A stretch of DNA of 64,000 bases from Bacillus bingmayongensis (GCF_000299035.1 NZ_JH921520.1:186242-250241); one strand, 5' to 3'; numbered from the stretch's first letter, positions 9,351-19,025 are shown. The notes: generated from the sequence alone by a model not told the origin. Numbers and translations are program-made.

Positions 9351-10751
9351 ATGTCTATTAAAACAAGGTTTTTATTATCTTATATTGCTGTGATTTTTGT
9401 TTCAATTACTCTTTTATTAGTTACGGGTTTTTTAATTGTTTTTTCTATAACGGGAAATTTAGAATCAGTGAAAAATTTTTATAAGAGTTCTTATATTCAA
9501 AAGCCACTGACGCCAGAGGAAGAAAATGCTTTTCTTGAACTAAAGGTAGCAGCTAAGCAGAATCAATCGCAACTATTCGATGAAGCAATGATGCCATCAT
9601 TAGAGAAAAAAGGTGTGAAAATAGTTGTAAGAAAAGGAGAAACAATTTCATATGTATCAAAAGCAATTGAAAGTTCTAGTTTGAAAGAAGCTCTTCCTAA
9701 ATTTGAAGAAACGAATATTAATAGTCGTGGTACTGCGGAACTAAATGATACATTTTATCGCTATGTGAAGTTTGATTTTTATTTTCCTCATAATGAGAAA
9801 GGAAGTATATTTGTATTAAATAAGCAAAGTTCATATGTAGATTTAACTCAAAAGCTATTTCCTATTTTATTTATATCGTTATTGCTTTTAGCCATTTTTA
9901 TCATTGGGTTATTAAGTTATTTCGTTTCAAGAAGTGTGATAAAACCTATTCTCACCTTGAAGGATGCGACTGGAAGAATTAAAGAAGGAGATTTACACTT
10001 TCAAATTCCAGTTACGTCTCATGATGAAATTGGACAATTAAACCAAGCGTTTGAAGAAATGAGACAAAAATTAAAAGAATCTATTGAAGTGCAGGCGCAA
10101 TATGAAGAAAATCGAAAAGAACTCATTTCGAATATCTCTCATGATTTAAAAACACCGATTACATCTATTATTGGTTATGTAGAAGGAATAAAAGATGGAG
10201 TTGCAAATACACCGGAGAAGATGGACAGATACTTAACAACAATTTATACAAAGGCAAGACATATGGATACACTCATTGATGAGCTATTTTTGTTTTCAAA
10301 ATTAGATTTGAATCGGGTGCCGTTTCGATTTGAAACGATAGAATTATATACGTTTATGGAAGATTTAATAGAAGAAATACAGATGGATTTAAGTAAGGAT
10401 GGAATACATTTATGCTTACAATCACTTGATGCTTCGCATATTTATGTAACAGCTGATCGGGAAAAGATGAAGCGGGTTGTTTCTAATTTAATTCATAATA
10501 GCGTGAAGTATATGGATAAGCCGCTGAAAGAGATTACCGTTACACTACTGGATAAAAAGGATGTAGTAATAGTAAAGGTGACAGATAATGGATCCGGTAT
10601 AGAATCCGATACACTTCCCTATATTTTTGAACGTTTTTACCGTGCAGAACAATCACGTAATTCTAGTACAGGTGGTAGTGGCCTCGGCTTAGCGATTGCA
10701 AAGCAAATCGTTGAAGAACATGGGGGGGAATTTGGGCAGAAAGTGAATTAG
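9351..10751 (+). CDS. Sensor histidine kinase, frameshifted at its 3' end
   Basis: A membrane kinase with a first helix (about residues 8-30), an extracellular sensor of about 135 residues, a second helix near 168-188, a HAMP linker (SVIKPILTLKDATGRIKEGD), a HisKA box (SNISHDLKTPITS, phosphorylated His near residue 257) and a HATPase domain with N, G1 (DNGSG), F and G2 (GGSGLGLAIAK) boxes. After EEHGG one A appears deleted near 10729, replacing the usual C-terminal strand with FGQKVN and a stop at 10751. Restoring the base gives IWAESELGESTSVFFSL and a stop at 10807 overlapping the response regulator start. GTG 9336 with AGGAAGG upstream is an alternative start. Activity may be reduced or lost. 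Confidence 0.8.
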   Translation: MSIKTRFLLSYIAVIFVSITLLLVTGFLIVFSITGNLESVKNFYKSSYIQKPLTPEEENAFLELKVAAKQNQSQLFDEAMMPSLEKKGVKIVVRKGETISYVSKAIESSSLKEALPKFEETNINSRGTAELNDTFYRYVKFDFYFPHNEKGSIFVLNKQSSYVDLTQKLFPILFISLLLLAIFIIGLLSYFVSRSVIKPILTLKDATGRIKEGDLHFQIPVTSHDEIGQLNQAFEEMRQKLKESIEVQAQYEENRKELISNISHDLKTPITSIIGYVEGIKDGVANTPEKMDRYLTTIYTKARHMDTLIDELFLFSKLDLNRVPFRFETIELYTFMEDLIEEIQMDLSKDGIHLCLQSLDASHIYVTADREKMKRVVSNLIHNSVKYMDKPLKEITVTLLDKKDVVIVKVTDNGSGIESDTLPYIFERFYRAEQSRNSSTGGSGLGLAIAKQIVEEHGGEFGQKVN

Positions 10752-10799
10752 GAGAAAGTACTAGTGTTTTCTTCTCATTGAAAAAAGTACAGGAATGTG

Positions 10800-11498
10800 G
10801 TGAGTAAATTGAAGCGAGTGTTATTAATTGAAGATGAGGTAAGCATTGCAGAATTACAGCGAGATTATTTAGAGATTCATGATTTCCAAGTGGATGTACA
10901 ACATTCAGGTGAAACAGGATTGCGCTGTGCTTTACAGGAACAATATGATCTAATCATTTTAGATATCATGCTTCCAAAAATAAATGGATTTGAAATTTGT
11001 AAACAAATACGTGCTGTGAAAGATATTCCTATTTTGCTTGTATCAGCTAAAAAAGAAGATATTGATAAAATTCGTGGTCTTGGGCTAGGGGCTGATGATT
11101 ATATTACAAAGCCTTTCAGTCCAAGTGAATTAGTTGCAAGAGTAAAAGCACATATCGCGCGTTACGAGCGGTTATCTGGAAATATGATCAAGCAGCGAGA
11201 TACGTTATATATTCATGGAATTTCTATCGATCAACGGGCTAGAAAAGTATTCATAAACAACGAAGAAGTTGCTTTTACAACAAAAGAATTTGATCTACTT
11301 ACATTTTTTGTGATGAACCCGAATCAAGTTTTAAGTAAGGAACAGTTATTTGAACGTATTTGGGGGTTAGATTCAGCGGGAGATTTAGCTACAGTTGTTG
11401 TTCATGTCCGAAAGTTACGTGAGAAAATTGAAAGAGATCCTGCCCATCCGCAATATATTGAAACGGTATGGGGAGCTGGATATCGCTTTAACGTATAG
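10800..11498 (+). CDS. OmpR-family response regulator
   Basis: DNA-binding partner of the upstream kinase. The receiver domain (residues 1-120) shows the acidic pair EDE near 11-13, the phosphoacceptor Asp55 in ILDIMLP and Lys in YITKPF. A winged-helix DNA-binding domain ends in YIETVWGAGYRF. GTG 10800 or GTG 10797 is the start. In the unbroken arrangement the kinase stop (10805-10807) would overlap this start, indicating translational coupling. The target is unknown; the lipoprotein gene 240 bp downstream is a plausible one. Confidence 0.92.
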   Translation: MSKLKRVLLIEDEVSIAELQRDYLEIHDFQVDVQHSGETGLRCALQEQYDLIILDIMLPKINGFEICKQIRAVKDIPILLVSAKKEDIDKIRGLGLGADDYITKPFSPSELVARVKAHIARYERLSGNMIKQRDTLYIHGISIDQRARKVFINNEEVAFTTKEFDLLTFFVMNPNQVLSKEQLFERIWGLDSAGDLATVVVHVRKLREKIERDPAHPQYIETVWGAGYRFNV

Positions 11499-11745
11499 TG
11501 AACCTGTCAAAGTACTGACAGTTTTTTTTATGTTTAAGGGTAGTCAAATTAACAAAATTAAAAAATATATTACCATTATTTTATCTTTTTTTAAGAATTT
11601 ATTTATTGGCAATTTATACTTGCCATCTACTATAGGTATCACAGAAAGAAAGTGAACAGATAAGGGGATATGAGAAAACCGGTATCTGTTGAGTATTAGA
11701 TGATTGAATCTGAAAGAAAAATAATCATTTGGAGGTTTGATGAGG

Positions 11746-12831
11746 ATGAAAAAAATGAAATTTTTAGTGCCAGCTATGATTGGATTTACAGTAATGGTAA
11801 CAGGTTGTGCACAAGGAGAAACAAAAGCAGAAGCAAAACAGGAGACAAAACAAGAAGCGAAAAAAGAAAAGAAGCAGCAAGAAGCACAGATTACAAAATT
11901 ACAGCCATTAAACGCAATGACATTGCAACTAACATTTTCTAAACCTTTATCAGAAGAAGAGGTGAAGTTAGAAAATTTAGAGGCGATTAAGAAAAATTTT
12001 GTATTTGATAATGGCCTAGAAATTGTGAATGTACCACGATTGAAAACGGGAGCTACAAGTACATATATTGTACCTGTTACAGTTCAAAAACCAGGAAAAA
12101 AATATAAATTAAGTTATAAAGGTGGAACAAAAGAAAAATTTGAGGCAAGTACGGAAAAAATTAATGTTCGTCAAGCAAAACAAGTGACTAATGATACGTT
12201 TGAAATTGAATCATTTTTAGAAGATGGTGTGACAGATTATGCAAATATTATTGAAGCGTATAAAGCAGGGCGAGGAGATCAGGCGTTTCAGTTAGACGAA
12301 GAAAATAAAGATAAAGAAGGAAAACAATATCAAATTATTTCTTCACTGCGAGACCGGAAAGTAACGATTACATCAAGCTCAGGAGAAGAAATTGTAGCAG
12401 GATATGTTCCATTTACACAAGCGGCAGATGGCAGACAAGCACCGAAGTTTCGTCTGCCTGCTGGTCAAACATTACAACCAGGTATGACGTATACAATAAC
12501 GTCTGATTGGGCAACAGTTAAAAATCCAATGTTTACTTCAGAAACTATTGCACCACTTGTGATTCAAAGTGCAGAAGCGATAGATAATAAGTCGATCCAA
12601 ATCGCGTTAGAGAACGATCCGAATATGGAGCTGTTTGCTGGACGAAAAGTAGAATTACAAAGTGAAGATGGAAATAAACTAGAAGCACAATATCGTTTTT
12701 CTTCTCGAAAAGGAGCAGTAGGAATCTTTGATTTACAAAATGGTGCAATGTTACAGTCAGGTAAGAAATATACGGTTGTACCGATGAATGAATGGGCAAC
12801 TGCAAATCAGGTTACGTTTGTAGCAAAATAA
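11746..12831 (+). CDS. Putative secreted lipoprotein
   Basis: A signal peptide with lipobox VTGC (Cys about residue 20) is followed by an E/K/Q-rich linker (KAEAKQETKQEAKKEKKQQ) and about 300 residues rich in beta-strand. Segments such as NAMTLQLTFSKPLSEEEV and DNKSIQIALENDPN resemble SbsA/Big-like Ig-type modules found in Bacillus surface proteins, which is an inference. ATG 11740 (GGAGG only 4 bases upstream) and ATG 11746 (10 bases) are both possible starts. It lies behind a two-component system and ends at a hairpin. Function unknown. Confidence 0.75.
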   Translation: MKKMKFLVPAMIGFTVMVTGCAQGETKAEAKQETKQEAKKEKKQQEAQITKLQPLNAMTLQLTFSKPLSEEEVKLENLEAIKKNFVFDNGLEIVNVPRLKTGATSTYIVPVTVQKPGKKYKLSYKGGTKEKFEASTEKINVRQAKQVTNDTFEIESFLEDGVTDYANIIEAYKAGRGDQAFQLDEENKDKEGKQYQIISSLRDRKVTITSSSGEEIVAGYVPFTQAADGRQAPKFRLPAGQTLQPGMTYTITSDWATVKNPMFTSETIAPLVIQSAEAIDNKSIQIALENDPNMELFAGRKVELQSEDGNKLEAQYRFSSRKGAVGIFDLQNGAMLQSGKKYTVVPMNEWATANQVTFVAK

Positions 12832-12853
12832 AGAAGGGGTTTACACTTACACA

Positions 12854-12890
12854 AGCAGCAGGTGATTTAGTACCTGCTGCTTTCGTGCTG
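12854..12890 (+). terminator. Hairpin terminator after the lipoprotein gene
   Basis: AGCAGCAGGT (12854-12863) pairs with ACCTGCTGCT (12872-12881). The T tract is weak. Confidence 0.55.
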
Positions 12891-13724
12891 TAATGATTTA
12901 TAAAAAGTTTTCATGATAGATGTAAAAAGACTGCTTTCTTCTAAAAAAGGATAATGGTTGCTATACTCAAATGGAATAAATATAGAATCTGATATACTTT
13001 CGTGTATCTCTATTGAATATTGCAATGGGCACTGAACATCGTGCTTCCCGCAAATGATTAATGTTTTTGCTGTAATAGATGAAAGCTGATCTCTTAAGTA
13101 AAATTGTGGGTATTCTTTAGCGAAAGCGTTCATCCGACTTACAGCCATTGTTTTATAAATCGGTTTCGAGAAGTATGTTTTATAGTGTTCTGGTTTATAT
13201 AAAGATAATTTTGTCCGTTCAGCTGATAATGTAATTCGCTCTTCTGGTGTAAGATGAGGGAGTTTCAATTCTTCGATGATGTCTTGCATATATTGAAATC
13301 TTGGATGGTCAGGATGGTAAATACAATCTGGTGTTTTCGTGTAGTTACTAGCAGCAGCACCGACAACAACTAAGGATTGCAAGGAATCTGGGTAGGTAAT
13401 AGCGTATAGAAGTCCAAGCATCCCACCTGTAGAATGTCCGGCGAAATGCCATGATGTAAGTTGCAATGCTTCTTTTATCGCCTCTAAATCTTCAATTGTT
13501 TCAAGCAAGCTTAATTCAGTTTCTTTTGTGGTTTTTATAGAATTGCCAGCATCTCTTAAATTGATTAAAAATACACGATGAGTGGGAGTAAAACTCTCAG
13601 CCAAATAATCACCAGTTTCGTTAAAGACGGAGTAGTGATGGGTAACGCAGAGTGGCTCACCATTCCCTTTTATAAATATTTCAAAAGTACCACGTTTTGT
13701 ATGGATGAGCGGCCCTTTCCACAT
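12867..13724 (-). CDS. Alpha/beta hydrolase
   Basis: A 285-residue alpha/beta-hydrolase-fold protein, closest in layout to prolyl-iminopeptidase-like hydrolases. The nucleophile elbow is GHSTGG, the acid is probably the Asp of CGKHDVQCPL and the catalytic His lies in YSNHYPFLEE, so the triad is complete. A cap-like helical region sits between residues 135 and 200. No signal peptide is seen, so it should be cytoplasmic. Substrate cannot be told from sequence. The ATG is preceded by AAAGGTG. Confidence 0.85.
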   Translation of the reverse strand: MWKGPLIHTKRGTFEIFIKGNGEPLCVTHHYSVFNETGDYLAESFTPTHRVFLINLRDAGNSIKTTKETELSLLETIEDLEAIKEALQLTSWHFAGHSTGGMLGLLYAITYPDSLQSLVVVGAAASNYTKTPDCIYHPDHPRFQYMQDIIEELKLPHLTPEERITLSAERTKLSLYKPEHYKTYFSKPIYKTMAVSRMNAFAKEYPQFYLRDQLSSITAKTLIICGKHDVQCPLQYSIEIHESISDSIFIPFEYSNHYPFLEESSLFTSIMKTFYKSLQHESSRY

Positions 13725-13739
13725 AAAATATCACCTTTC

Positions 13740-13772
13740 ATAAAAAAGAATAGGAGAAAATCTCCTATTCTT
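13740..13772 (-). terminator. acuABC terminator
   Basis: On the minus strand AAGAATAGGAGA pairs with TCTCCTATTCTT (13746-13772) and is followed by six T residues. Confidence 0.75.
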
Positions 13773-13777
13773 ATAAA

Positions 13778-14944
13778 TTAATATAAAGCTTTTTTCGTAT
13801 TATTCCGAATAATTTCAAGGGATTTTGCCACCGTTAATGCATTTTTTTCTTCAATTTCTGGTTTTCGAGGGATGGGATTATACATGTTGTTAGGGTCTTC
13901 CCATGTGAGGGGAAGGTCAATAGGTGCTTGTCCTTTCCAAGCTTCAATCCATTCTGGAGGGAGATAACCTGAGATGTTTTGGATGTTGTTCATTTCGAGC
14001 CAAATGAGTGCCCATGCTCTTGGAACGACGCGCCATATGTCGTAGCCGCCACCGCCAACAGCAATCCAGCGCCCATCACAGTATTCATTGGCGATTTCAT
14101 GAGCAAGCTTTGGGATTTCACGATAAATTTGCATCGTTGCACAAAGGTGAGTAAGAGGATCATAATAATGTGCGTCGGCTCCATTTTGCGTTAAAATGAT
14201 GTCCGGTTTAAAGTAAGCTGCGACTTCTTTCACCACGGTACGATAAGATTGTAAAAAAGATTCGTCTTCTGTAAAGGCATCGAGTGGAACGTTGAAAGAA
14301 TAACTGTATCCAACACCTTGCCCTCGCTCGTTTACAGCGCCGGTTCCCGGAAATAAATAGCGCCCAGTTTCATGTAATGAGATGGTGCAGACGTTAGGAT
14401 CATCATAAAAGGACCATTGTACACCATCGCCGTGATGGGCATCCGTATCAATGTATAAAACACGCAATCCATATTTTTTCTGCATATATTTTATAGCGAT
14501 AGAGCTATCGTTATAGATACAAAATCCAGATGCCTTGCCCCGGAATCCGTGGTGTAACCCACCACCTAAATTTAATGCATGCTTTACTTGACCTGAAAGA
14601 ACAGCATCTACAGCTGTTAATGTACCGCCAACAAGTAATGCGCTCGCTTCATGCATATTTTGAAACATCGGTGTATCTTCTGTTCCAAGACCGTATGACA
14701 TGGCGATTGATTGTTCTAATTTCCCTTCTCCAGCACGTTTTACCGCATTTATGTATTCCTCTGTATGAATGAAAGCAATCTCCTCATCTGTTGCCATACG
14801 TGGGGGAATGACTTGAGAAGGATGAATGAACCCACTTTTTAGTAATAAATCATAAGTAAGTGTAACGCGAAGTTGATTAAAAGGATGTTCAGGGCTAAAG
14901 GAATAGCCCCGAAAATCATCTGAATAAATGAAGGCGCTCTTCAT
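13778..14944 (-). CDS. acuC: AcuC, class I histone-deacetylase-like protein
   Basis: AcuC removes the acetyl group from acetyl-CoA synthetase (AcsA) and so reactivates it. The protein has arginase/deacetylase signatures: LNLGGGLHHGFRGKASGFC with the tandem His pair, the zinc ligands in YIDTDAHHGDGVQ, and the C-terminal IAVGGGGYD. ATG 14944 gives 388 residues and overlaps the acuB stop codon (ATGA), so translation is probably coupled. It is the last gene of the acuABC operon, which runs divergently from acsA, its substrate gene. Confidence 0.95.
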   Translation of the reverse strand: MKSAFIYSDDFRGYSFSPEHPFNQLRVTLTYDLLLKSGFIHPSQVIPPRMATDEEIAFIHTEEYINAVKRAGEGKLEQSIAMSYGLGTEDTPMFQNMHEASALLVGGTLTAVDAVLSGQVKHALNLGGGLHHGFRGKASGFCIYNDSSIAIKYMQKKYGLRVLYIDTDAHHGDGVQWSFYDDPNVCTISLHETGRYLFPGTGAVNERGQGVGYSYSFNVPLDAFTEDESFLQSYRTVVKEVAAYFKPDIILTQNGADAHYYDPLTHLCATMQIYREIPKLAHEIANEYCDGRWIAVGGGGYDIWRVVPRAWALIWLEMNNIQNISGYLPPEWIEAWKGQAPIDLPLTWEDPNNMYNPIPRKPEIEEKNALTVAKSLEIIRNNTKKALY

Positions 14945-15585
14945 GCCTGCATCCCCATTATATTTGGCCATAAAACATGGTAGCCCTTCTGTTCTAGTGC
15001 TTCAATCACCCTGAGAGGATTCATCGTTTGAATGCGGAAAACGAGTACTTTATCATTCTCATCTTTTGCTGGATAGACGAGAACGCTCACAATATTAATT
15101 TGTAGTTCGCTAAAAATAGCAACTACTTTTCCGAGAATACCAGGTTCATTTTTTACTTGAATCTCAATTTGTGAACTTGGCTGATGAGCACCTGTCAGTT
15201 TGACGAGTGTATGCAGTACTATGGATTCTGATATGATTCCAACAAGCTTTCCTCCCTTTGTAACAGGAAGACAGCCAATTTTATTTTCAAAAAATAACGT
15301 CGCAATTTCCTCAACAAAATCGAGAGGATGACATGTCATCACGGACTGTTTCATAATGACTTGAATAGGTTGTTTTAATATATTGAGTGAAACTTCTTCA
15401 TCAAGAATGGATGGACTTGCATCTCGGACGTCGCGGTCGGAAATAATACCGACTACGTTGTTATCTTGATTAATAATAGGAATATGCCGAATGCTCTTTG
15501 TACGTATTGTTCGTATTGCTGTTTCTATCGTATCGTCTGGGTGCAGTGTGATTACATCATGATTCATAATTTCTTCTACAATCAT
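14941..15585 (-). CDS. acuB: AcuB, CBS-ACT domain protein
   Basis: A 214-residue protein with two CBS domains (MIVEEIMNHDVITLHPDDTI and IMKQSVMTCHPLDFVEEIA) followed by an ACT-like domain from about residue 140 (KNEPGILGKVVAIFSELQINIVS split over that region). These are ligand-sensing modules, the CBS pair probably for adenine nucleotides. It belongs to the acetoin/acetate utilisation operon; its exact molecular role is not established. It overlaps acuC by four bases. Confidence 0.93.
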   Translation of the reverse strand: MIVEEIMNHDVITLHPDDTIETAIRTIRTKSIRHIPIINQDNNVVGIISDRDVRDASPSILDEEVSLNILKQPIQVIMKQSVMTCHPLDFVEEIATLFFENKIGCLPVTKGGKLVGIISESIVLHTLVKLTGAHQPSSQIEIQVKNEPGILGKVVAIFSELQINIVSVLVYPAKDENDKVLVFRIQTMNPLRVIEALEQKGYHVLWPNIMGMQA

Positions 15586-15602
15586 TGAATATGCCTCCCT
15601 TC

Positions 15603-16235
15603 TTAATACATAAAACGATTTTGAAAGCGTAAACGGTCAAATGCTTGGATGGAGTTTGGATCAACGCGGTTGCCGATGCGAACCATTAAACAGTTAGCGG
15701 GATGAGAACAAATTTCTGGATCATCTGTTGCCATCCATTCTAGGCCTCCTGCGTTCATCATCTTTTCCATCACTTTACGGTATTCCCAAACATTCAAACC
15801 AGTTTGTTTTAAATCCCAGTGCCAATAATATTCAGTCGTTAATATAATATAATCTTCCATATGATCATCCATCATAGAAACTTCTAATAGATTTTTTCCA
15901 ACAGAGCATCCACGGAATGCTGGAATGACTTCAATTGCTCCGAGTTCAATTAAATTCTCCATGTTTCCTTCTGACCATCGTTCTAGCGGATCAGGATATA
16001 GGTATGTAACATATCCGACAATTGTTTGGTCTTGTCTCGCAATAATGAGACGAGCTTCTGGTAATTTAGAAATTTCGACAATTGCTTTATATTGCTGATC
16101 AGCAGGACGGAATGCAACTAAGTCTGGATGAAATTCATACATTTCGAGATTATGTGTAGACACAGGGCCTTCAATAATTAAAGTTCCTCGCGCCGTTTTT
16201 AAGTTTCTTGCATTATATATTTTTCTATGAATCAA
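15603..16235 (-). CDS. acuA: AcuA, protein acetyltransferase acting on AcsA
   Basis: A GNAT-family acetyltransferase that inactivates acetyl-CoA synthetase by acetylating its active-site lysine. GNAT features include IELGAIEVIPAFRGCSVGK and the motif region MMDDHMEDYIILTTEYYWHWD. I prefer TTG 16235 as the start: AAGGTGGTG lies about 10 bases upstream and the result is 210 residues, the B. subtilis AcuA length. The GTG codons at 16250 and 16247 are part of that ribosome binding site. First gene of acuABC. Confidence 0.92.
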   Translation of the reverse strand: MIHRKIYNARNLKTARGTLIIEGPVSTHNLEMYEFHPDLVAFRPADQQYKAIVEISKLPEARLIIARQDQTIVGYVTYLYPDPLERWSEGNMENLIELGAIEVIPAFRGCSVGKNLLEVSMMDDHMEDYIILTTEYYWHWDLKQTGLNVWEYRKVMEKMMNAGGLEWMATDDPEICSHPANCLMVRIGNRVDPNSIQAFDRLRFQNRFMY

Positions 16236-16412
16236 TGTTTTACTCACCACCTTGAGGGTTTGTGAATCTACAATCTATCGTACTTTATAATATATGCGAT
16301 GTGAATCGAATTTTGTCAGTAAAAATTTGTCTAAAAATCAACAAAAATACTGAAAATTTTAAATAATGTTATTATAATAGATAATAGAATACATAGGAGG
16401 GGGATGTAAAGT

Positions 16413-18131
16413 ATGAAAGTGGAAACGCTTCCTGTCATTAAAGGAGAAAATAATTTGCCCGATTATGAAGAAGCATATGCAGGTTTCAACTGGGAAGAGG
16501 TTAATAAAAACTTTTCTTGGTATGAAACAGGCCGAGTAAATATGGCATATGAGGCAATTGATAAGCATGCGAAATCTGATCGAAAAAATAAAGTGGCCCT
16601 TTATTATCAAGATGGAGCACGCAAAGAAAAATATACATTTAAAGAAATGAAGGAGTTCTCTAATAAAGCAGGAAATGTTCTGAAAAACTATGGTGATGTA
16701 GAAAAAGGAGATCGCGTTTTTATTTTCATGCCGCGTTCACCAGAATTATATTTCGCACTTCTTGGTGCAGTAAAATTAGGAGCAATTGTTGGTCCGTTAT
16801 TTGAAGCATTTATGGAAGGAGCAGTACGCGATCGCTTAGAAGATAGCGAAGCAAAGGTGTTAATTACAACACCTGAATTGTTAGAACGTGTACCGCTTAA
16901 TGATTTACCAGCATTAAAAACAGTCTTTCTTGTTGGCGATAATGTAGAAGAAGGCGGAAAACTTATTGCGTTTAATCCATTATTTGAGCAAGCCTCTAAT
17001 AAGCTGCAAATTGAATGGTTAGACCGCGAAGATGGATTAATTCTTCACTATACGTCCGGCTCTACAGGGAAACCAAAAGGTGTTCTTCATGCACAAAATG
17101 CAATGGTGCAGCATTATCAAACGGCAAAATGGGTGCTTGATTTAAAAGAGGATGATGTATATTGGTGCACAGCTGACCCAGGCTGGGTGACAGGAACTGC
17201 TTACGGTATTTTTGCACCGTGGTTAGTAGGTGGATCAAATGTCGTTTTAGGAGGACGTTTTAGTCCAGAGGCATGGTACGAAGCGCTAGAGGATTACGGT
17301 GTAACAGTTTGGTATAGTGCACCAACAGCATTCCGTATGTTAATGGGAGCGGGCGAAGGAGCGATTAAGAAATACGATTTATCAGCACTCCGTCACGTAC
17401 TAAGTGTTGGTGAACCATTAAACCCAGAAGTAATTCGCTGGGGAATGAATGCATTCGGTCTTCGCATTCATGATACATGGTGGATGACAGAAACAGGAGG
17501 ACAAGTTATTTGTAACTATCCTTGTATGGAAATTCGCCCGGGATCAATGGGGAAACCAATTCCAGGTGTGAAGGCAGCGATTGTTGATAATGAAGGAAAT
17601 GAAGTACCGCCATATACAATGGGGAACTTAGCGATTGCAAAAGGTTGGCCATCTATGATGCGCGCGGTTTGGAACAATCCGCAAAAATATGAGTCTTACT
17701 TTATGCCAGGAGATTGGTATGTATCAGGTGACTCTGCTTATATGGATGAAGATGGATACTTCTGGTTCCAAGGGCGTATTGATGATGTCATTATGACTTC
17801 TGGTGAGCGCGTTGGTCCATTTGAAGTAGAAAGTAAATTAATTGAACACGCTGCTGTAGCAGAAGCTGGTGTAATTGGTATTCCAGATCCAGTACGCGGT
17901 GAAATTATTAAAGCATTTATCGCACTTCGAGCTGGATATGAAGCATCTGATGAATTAAAAGAAGATATTCGTCAATTTGTGAAAAAGGGCCTTGCAGCTC
18001 ATGCAGCGCCAAGACAAATTGAATTCCGAGATAAATTACCGAAAACAAGAAGCGGTAAAATTATGCGACGCGTGTTAAAAGCGTGGGAGTTAAACTTGCC
18101 AACAGGCGATTTATCAACGATGGAAGATTAA
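16413..18131 (+). CDS. acsA: Acetyl-CoA synthetase
   Basis: AMP-forming ligase that activates acetate to acetyl-CoA. The P-loop-like YTSGSTGKPKG motif, the WWMTETGG adenine/AMP motif, YVSGDSAYMDEDGYFWFQGR hinge region and the C-terminal lysine of KTRSGKIMRR (about residue 549, the target of AcuA acetylation) are present. At 572 residues it matches the short Bacillus AcsA type. ATG 16413 follows AGGAGGGGG. It is divergent from acuABC, and a cre-like site overlaps its first codons. Confidence 0.96.
   Translation: MKVETLPVIKGENNLPDYEEAYAGFNWEEVNKNFSWYETGRVNMAYEAIDKHAKSDRKNKVALYYQDGARKEKYTFKEMKEFSNKAGNVLKNYGDVEKGDRVFIFMPRSPELYFALLGAVKLGAIVGPLFEAFMEGAVRDRLEDSEAKVLITTPELLERVPLNDLPALKTVFLVGDNVEEGGKLIAFNPLFEQASNKLQIEWLDREDGLILHYTSGSTGKPKGVLHAQNAMVQHYQTAKWVLDLKEDDVYWCTADPGWVTGTAYGIFAPWLVGGSNVVLGGRFSPEAWYEALEDYGVTVWYSAPTAFRMLMGAGEGAIKKYDLSALRHVLSVGEPLNPEVIRWGMNAFGLRIHDTWWMTETGGQVICNYPCMEIRPGSMGKPIPGVKAAIVDNEGNEVPPYTMGNLAIAKGWPSMMRAVWNNPQKYESYFMPGDWYVSGDSAYMDEDGYFWFQGRIDDVIMTSGERVGPFEVESKLIEHAAVAEAGVIGIPDPVRGEIIKAFIALRAGYEASDELKEDIRQFVKKGLAAHAAPRQIEFRDKLPKTRSGKIMRRVLKAWELNLPTGDLSTMED
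16420..16433 (+). promoter_or_regulatory. Candidate cre site inside the acsA start
   Basis: TGGAAACGCTTCCT is a CG-centred palindrome that fits the cre consensus TGNAANCGNWWNCA at all but the last base. In B. subtilis acsA is repressed by CcpA through a downstream cre. Its position over codons 3-7 suits a roadblock. Inferred from sequence only. Confidence 0.5.
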
Positions 18132-18176
18132 AAAGAAAGGTCTGAACGTATACTTCGTTCAGACCTTTCTTTTTGT
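18131..18176 (+). terminator. acsA terminator
   Basis: An 18-base arm (18131-18148) pairs with 18156-18173, centred on TATACTT, and is followed by T residues. Confidence 0.92.
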
Positions 18177-18330
18177 GCTAGGTATTGAATAGAAATGATA
18201 GAAGGGAAGATAGAGATAATTTGTAGATATTCTTTAACAAATTAATACGGTTTCCTATAGCTTAAAACATCTTTTGATGAGACAATGGTAATATATAACT
18301 CGTATATACGAGTCGGGAAGGGAGGATATG

Positions 18331-18888
18331 ATGAAAACAGAAAAAGAAAAAATGATACAAGGAGAAATGTACATACCTGCTGATCCAGTATTAGTAAAGG
18401 AAAGGGAGCAGGCTCGTATATTAACAAGAAAATTAAATGAAACACCGGAAACAAAATATGAAGAGCGCAGTTTAATCGTAAAAGAGCTATTCGGAACGAC
18501 AGGAGATAATATTCATGTTGAATCTTCCTTTAAGTGTGATTACGGTTATAACATTCATGTTGGCGAAAACTTTTACGCTAACTTTGATTGTGTCATTTTA
18601 GATGTATGCCCAGTTATAATCGGTGAGAACTGTATGTTAGCTCCTGGTGTGCACATTTATACAGCAACCCATCCACTTGACTGGGTCGAGCGCATAAGCG
18701 GTGCCGAGTTTGGTAAGTCAGTAACAATTGGGAATAACGTTTGGATTGGCGGGCGAGCTATTATTAATCCTGGTGTAACAATTGGAGATAATGCCGTGAT
18801 TGCTTCTGGCGCAGTTGTAACGAAGGATGTGCCTGATAACGTTGTAGTTGGTGGGAACCCGGCAAAAGTAATAAAAGAAATAAAGTGA
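18331..18888 (+). CDS. maa: Maltose/galactoside O-acetyltransferase
   Basis: A left-handed beta-helix acetyltransferase of 185 residues. It shows an N-terminal Mac domain ([20 protein letters not shown]), hexapeptide repeats, and the catalytic His in [10 protein letters not shown]. It acetylates maltose or related sugars from acetyl-CoA; the physiological substrate is uncertain. ATG 18331 is 5 bases from GGGAGG, and the preceding ATG 18328 is too close. Monocistronic, ending at a perfect palindromic terminator. Confidence 0.92.
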   Translation: MKTEKEKMIQGEMYIPADPVLVKEREQARILTRKLNETPETKYEERSLIVKELFGTTGDNIHVESSFKCDYGYNIHVGENFYANFDCVILDVCPVIIGENCMLAPGVHIYTATHPLDWVERISGAEFGKSVTIGNNVWIGGRAIINPGVTIGDNAVIASGAVVTKDVPDNVVVGGNPAKVIKEIK

Positions 18889-18900
18889 AACTTTAATATA

Positions 18901-18930
18901 AAGCCAAAGAGTATACTCTTTGGCTTTTGT
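18901..18930 (+). terminator. maa terminator
   Basis: A perfect 26-base palindrome (18901-18926) with a T-rich right end. Confidence 0.8.
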
Positions 18931-19025
18931 AGTAAAAACAATAATTTTAAATTTTTTATATATGGATTATAAGTTTTAATGGAGTTATCAGTCGATTTTA
19001 CTTAGCGTAAATAGGGTTTAAAAAA

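Noticed and set aside
11395-11655. Plus-strand frame overlapping the response regulator end
   Set aside because: It is an out-of-frame continuation without its own start signals; the intergenic part shows no conserved-looking sequence.
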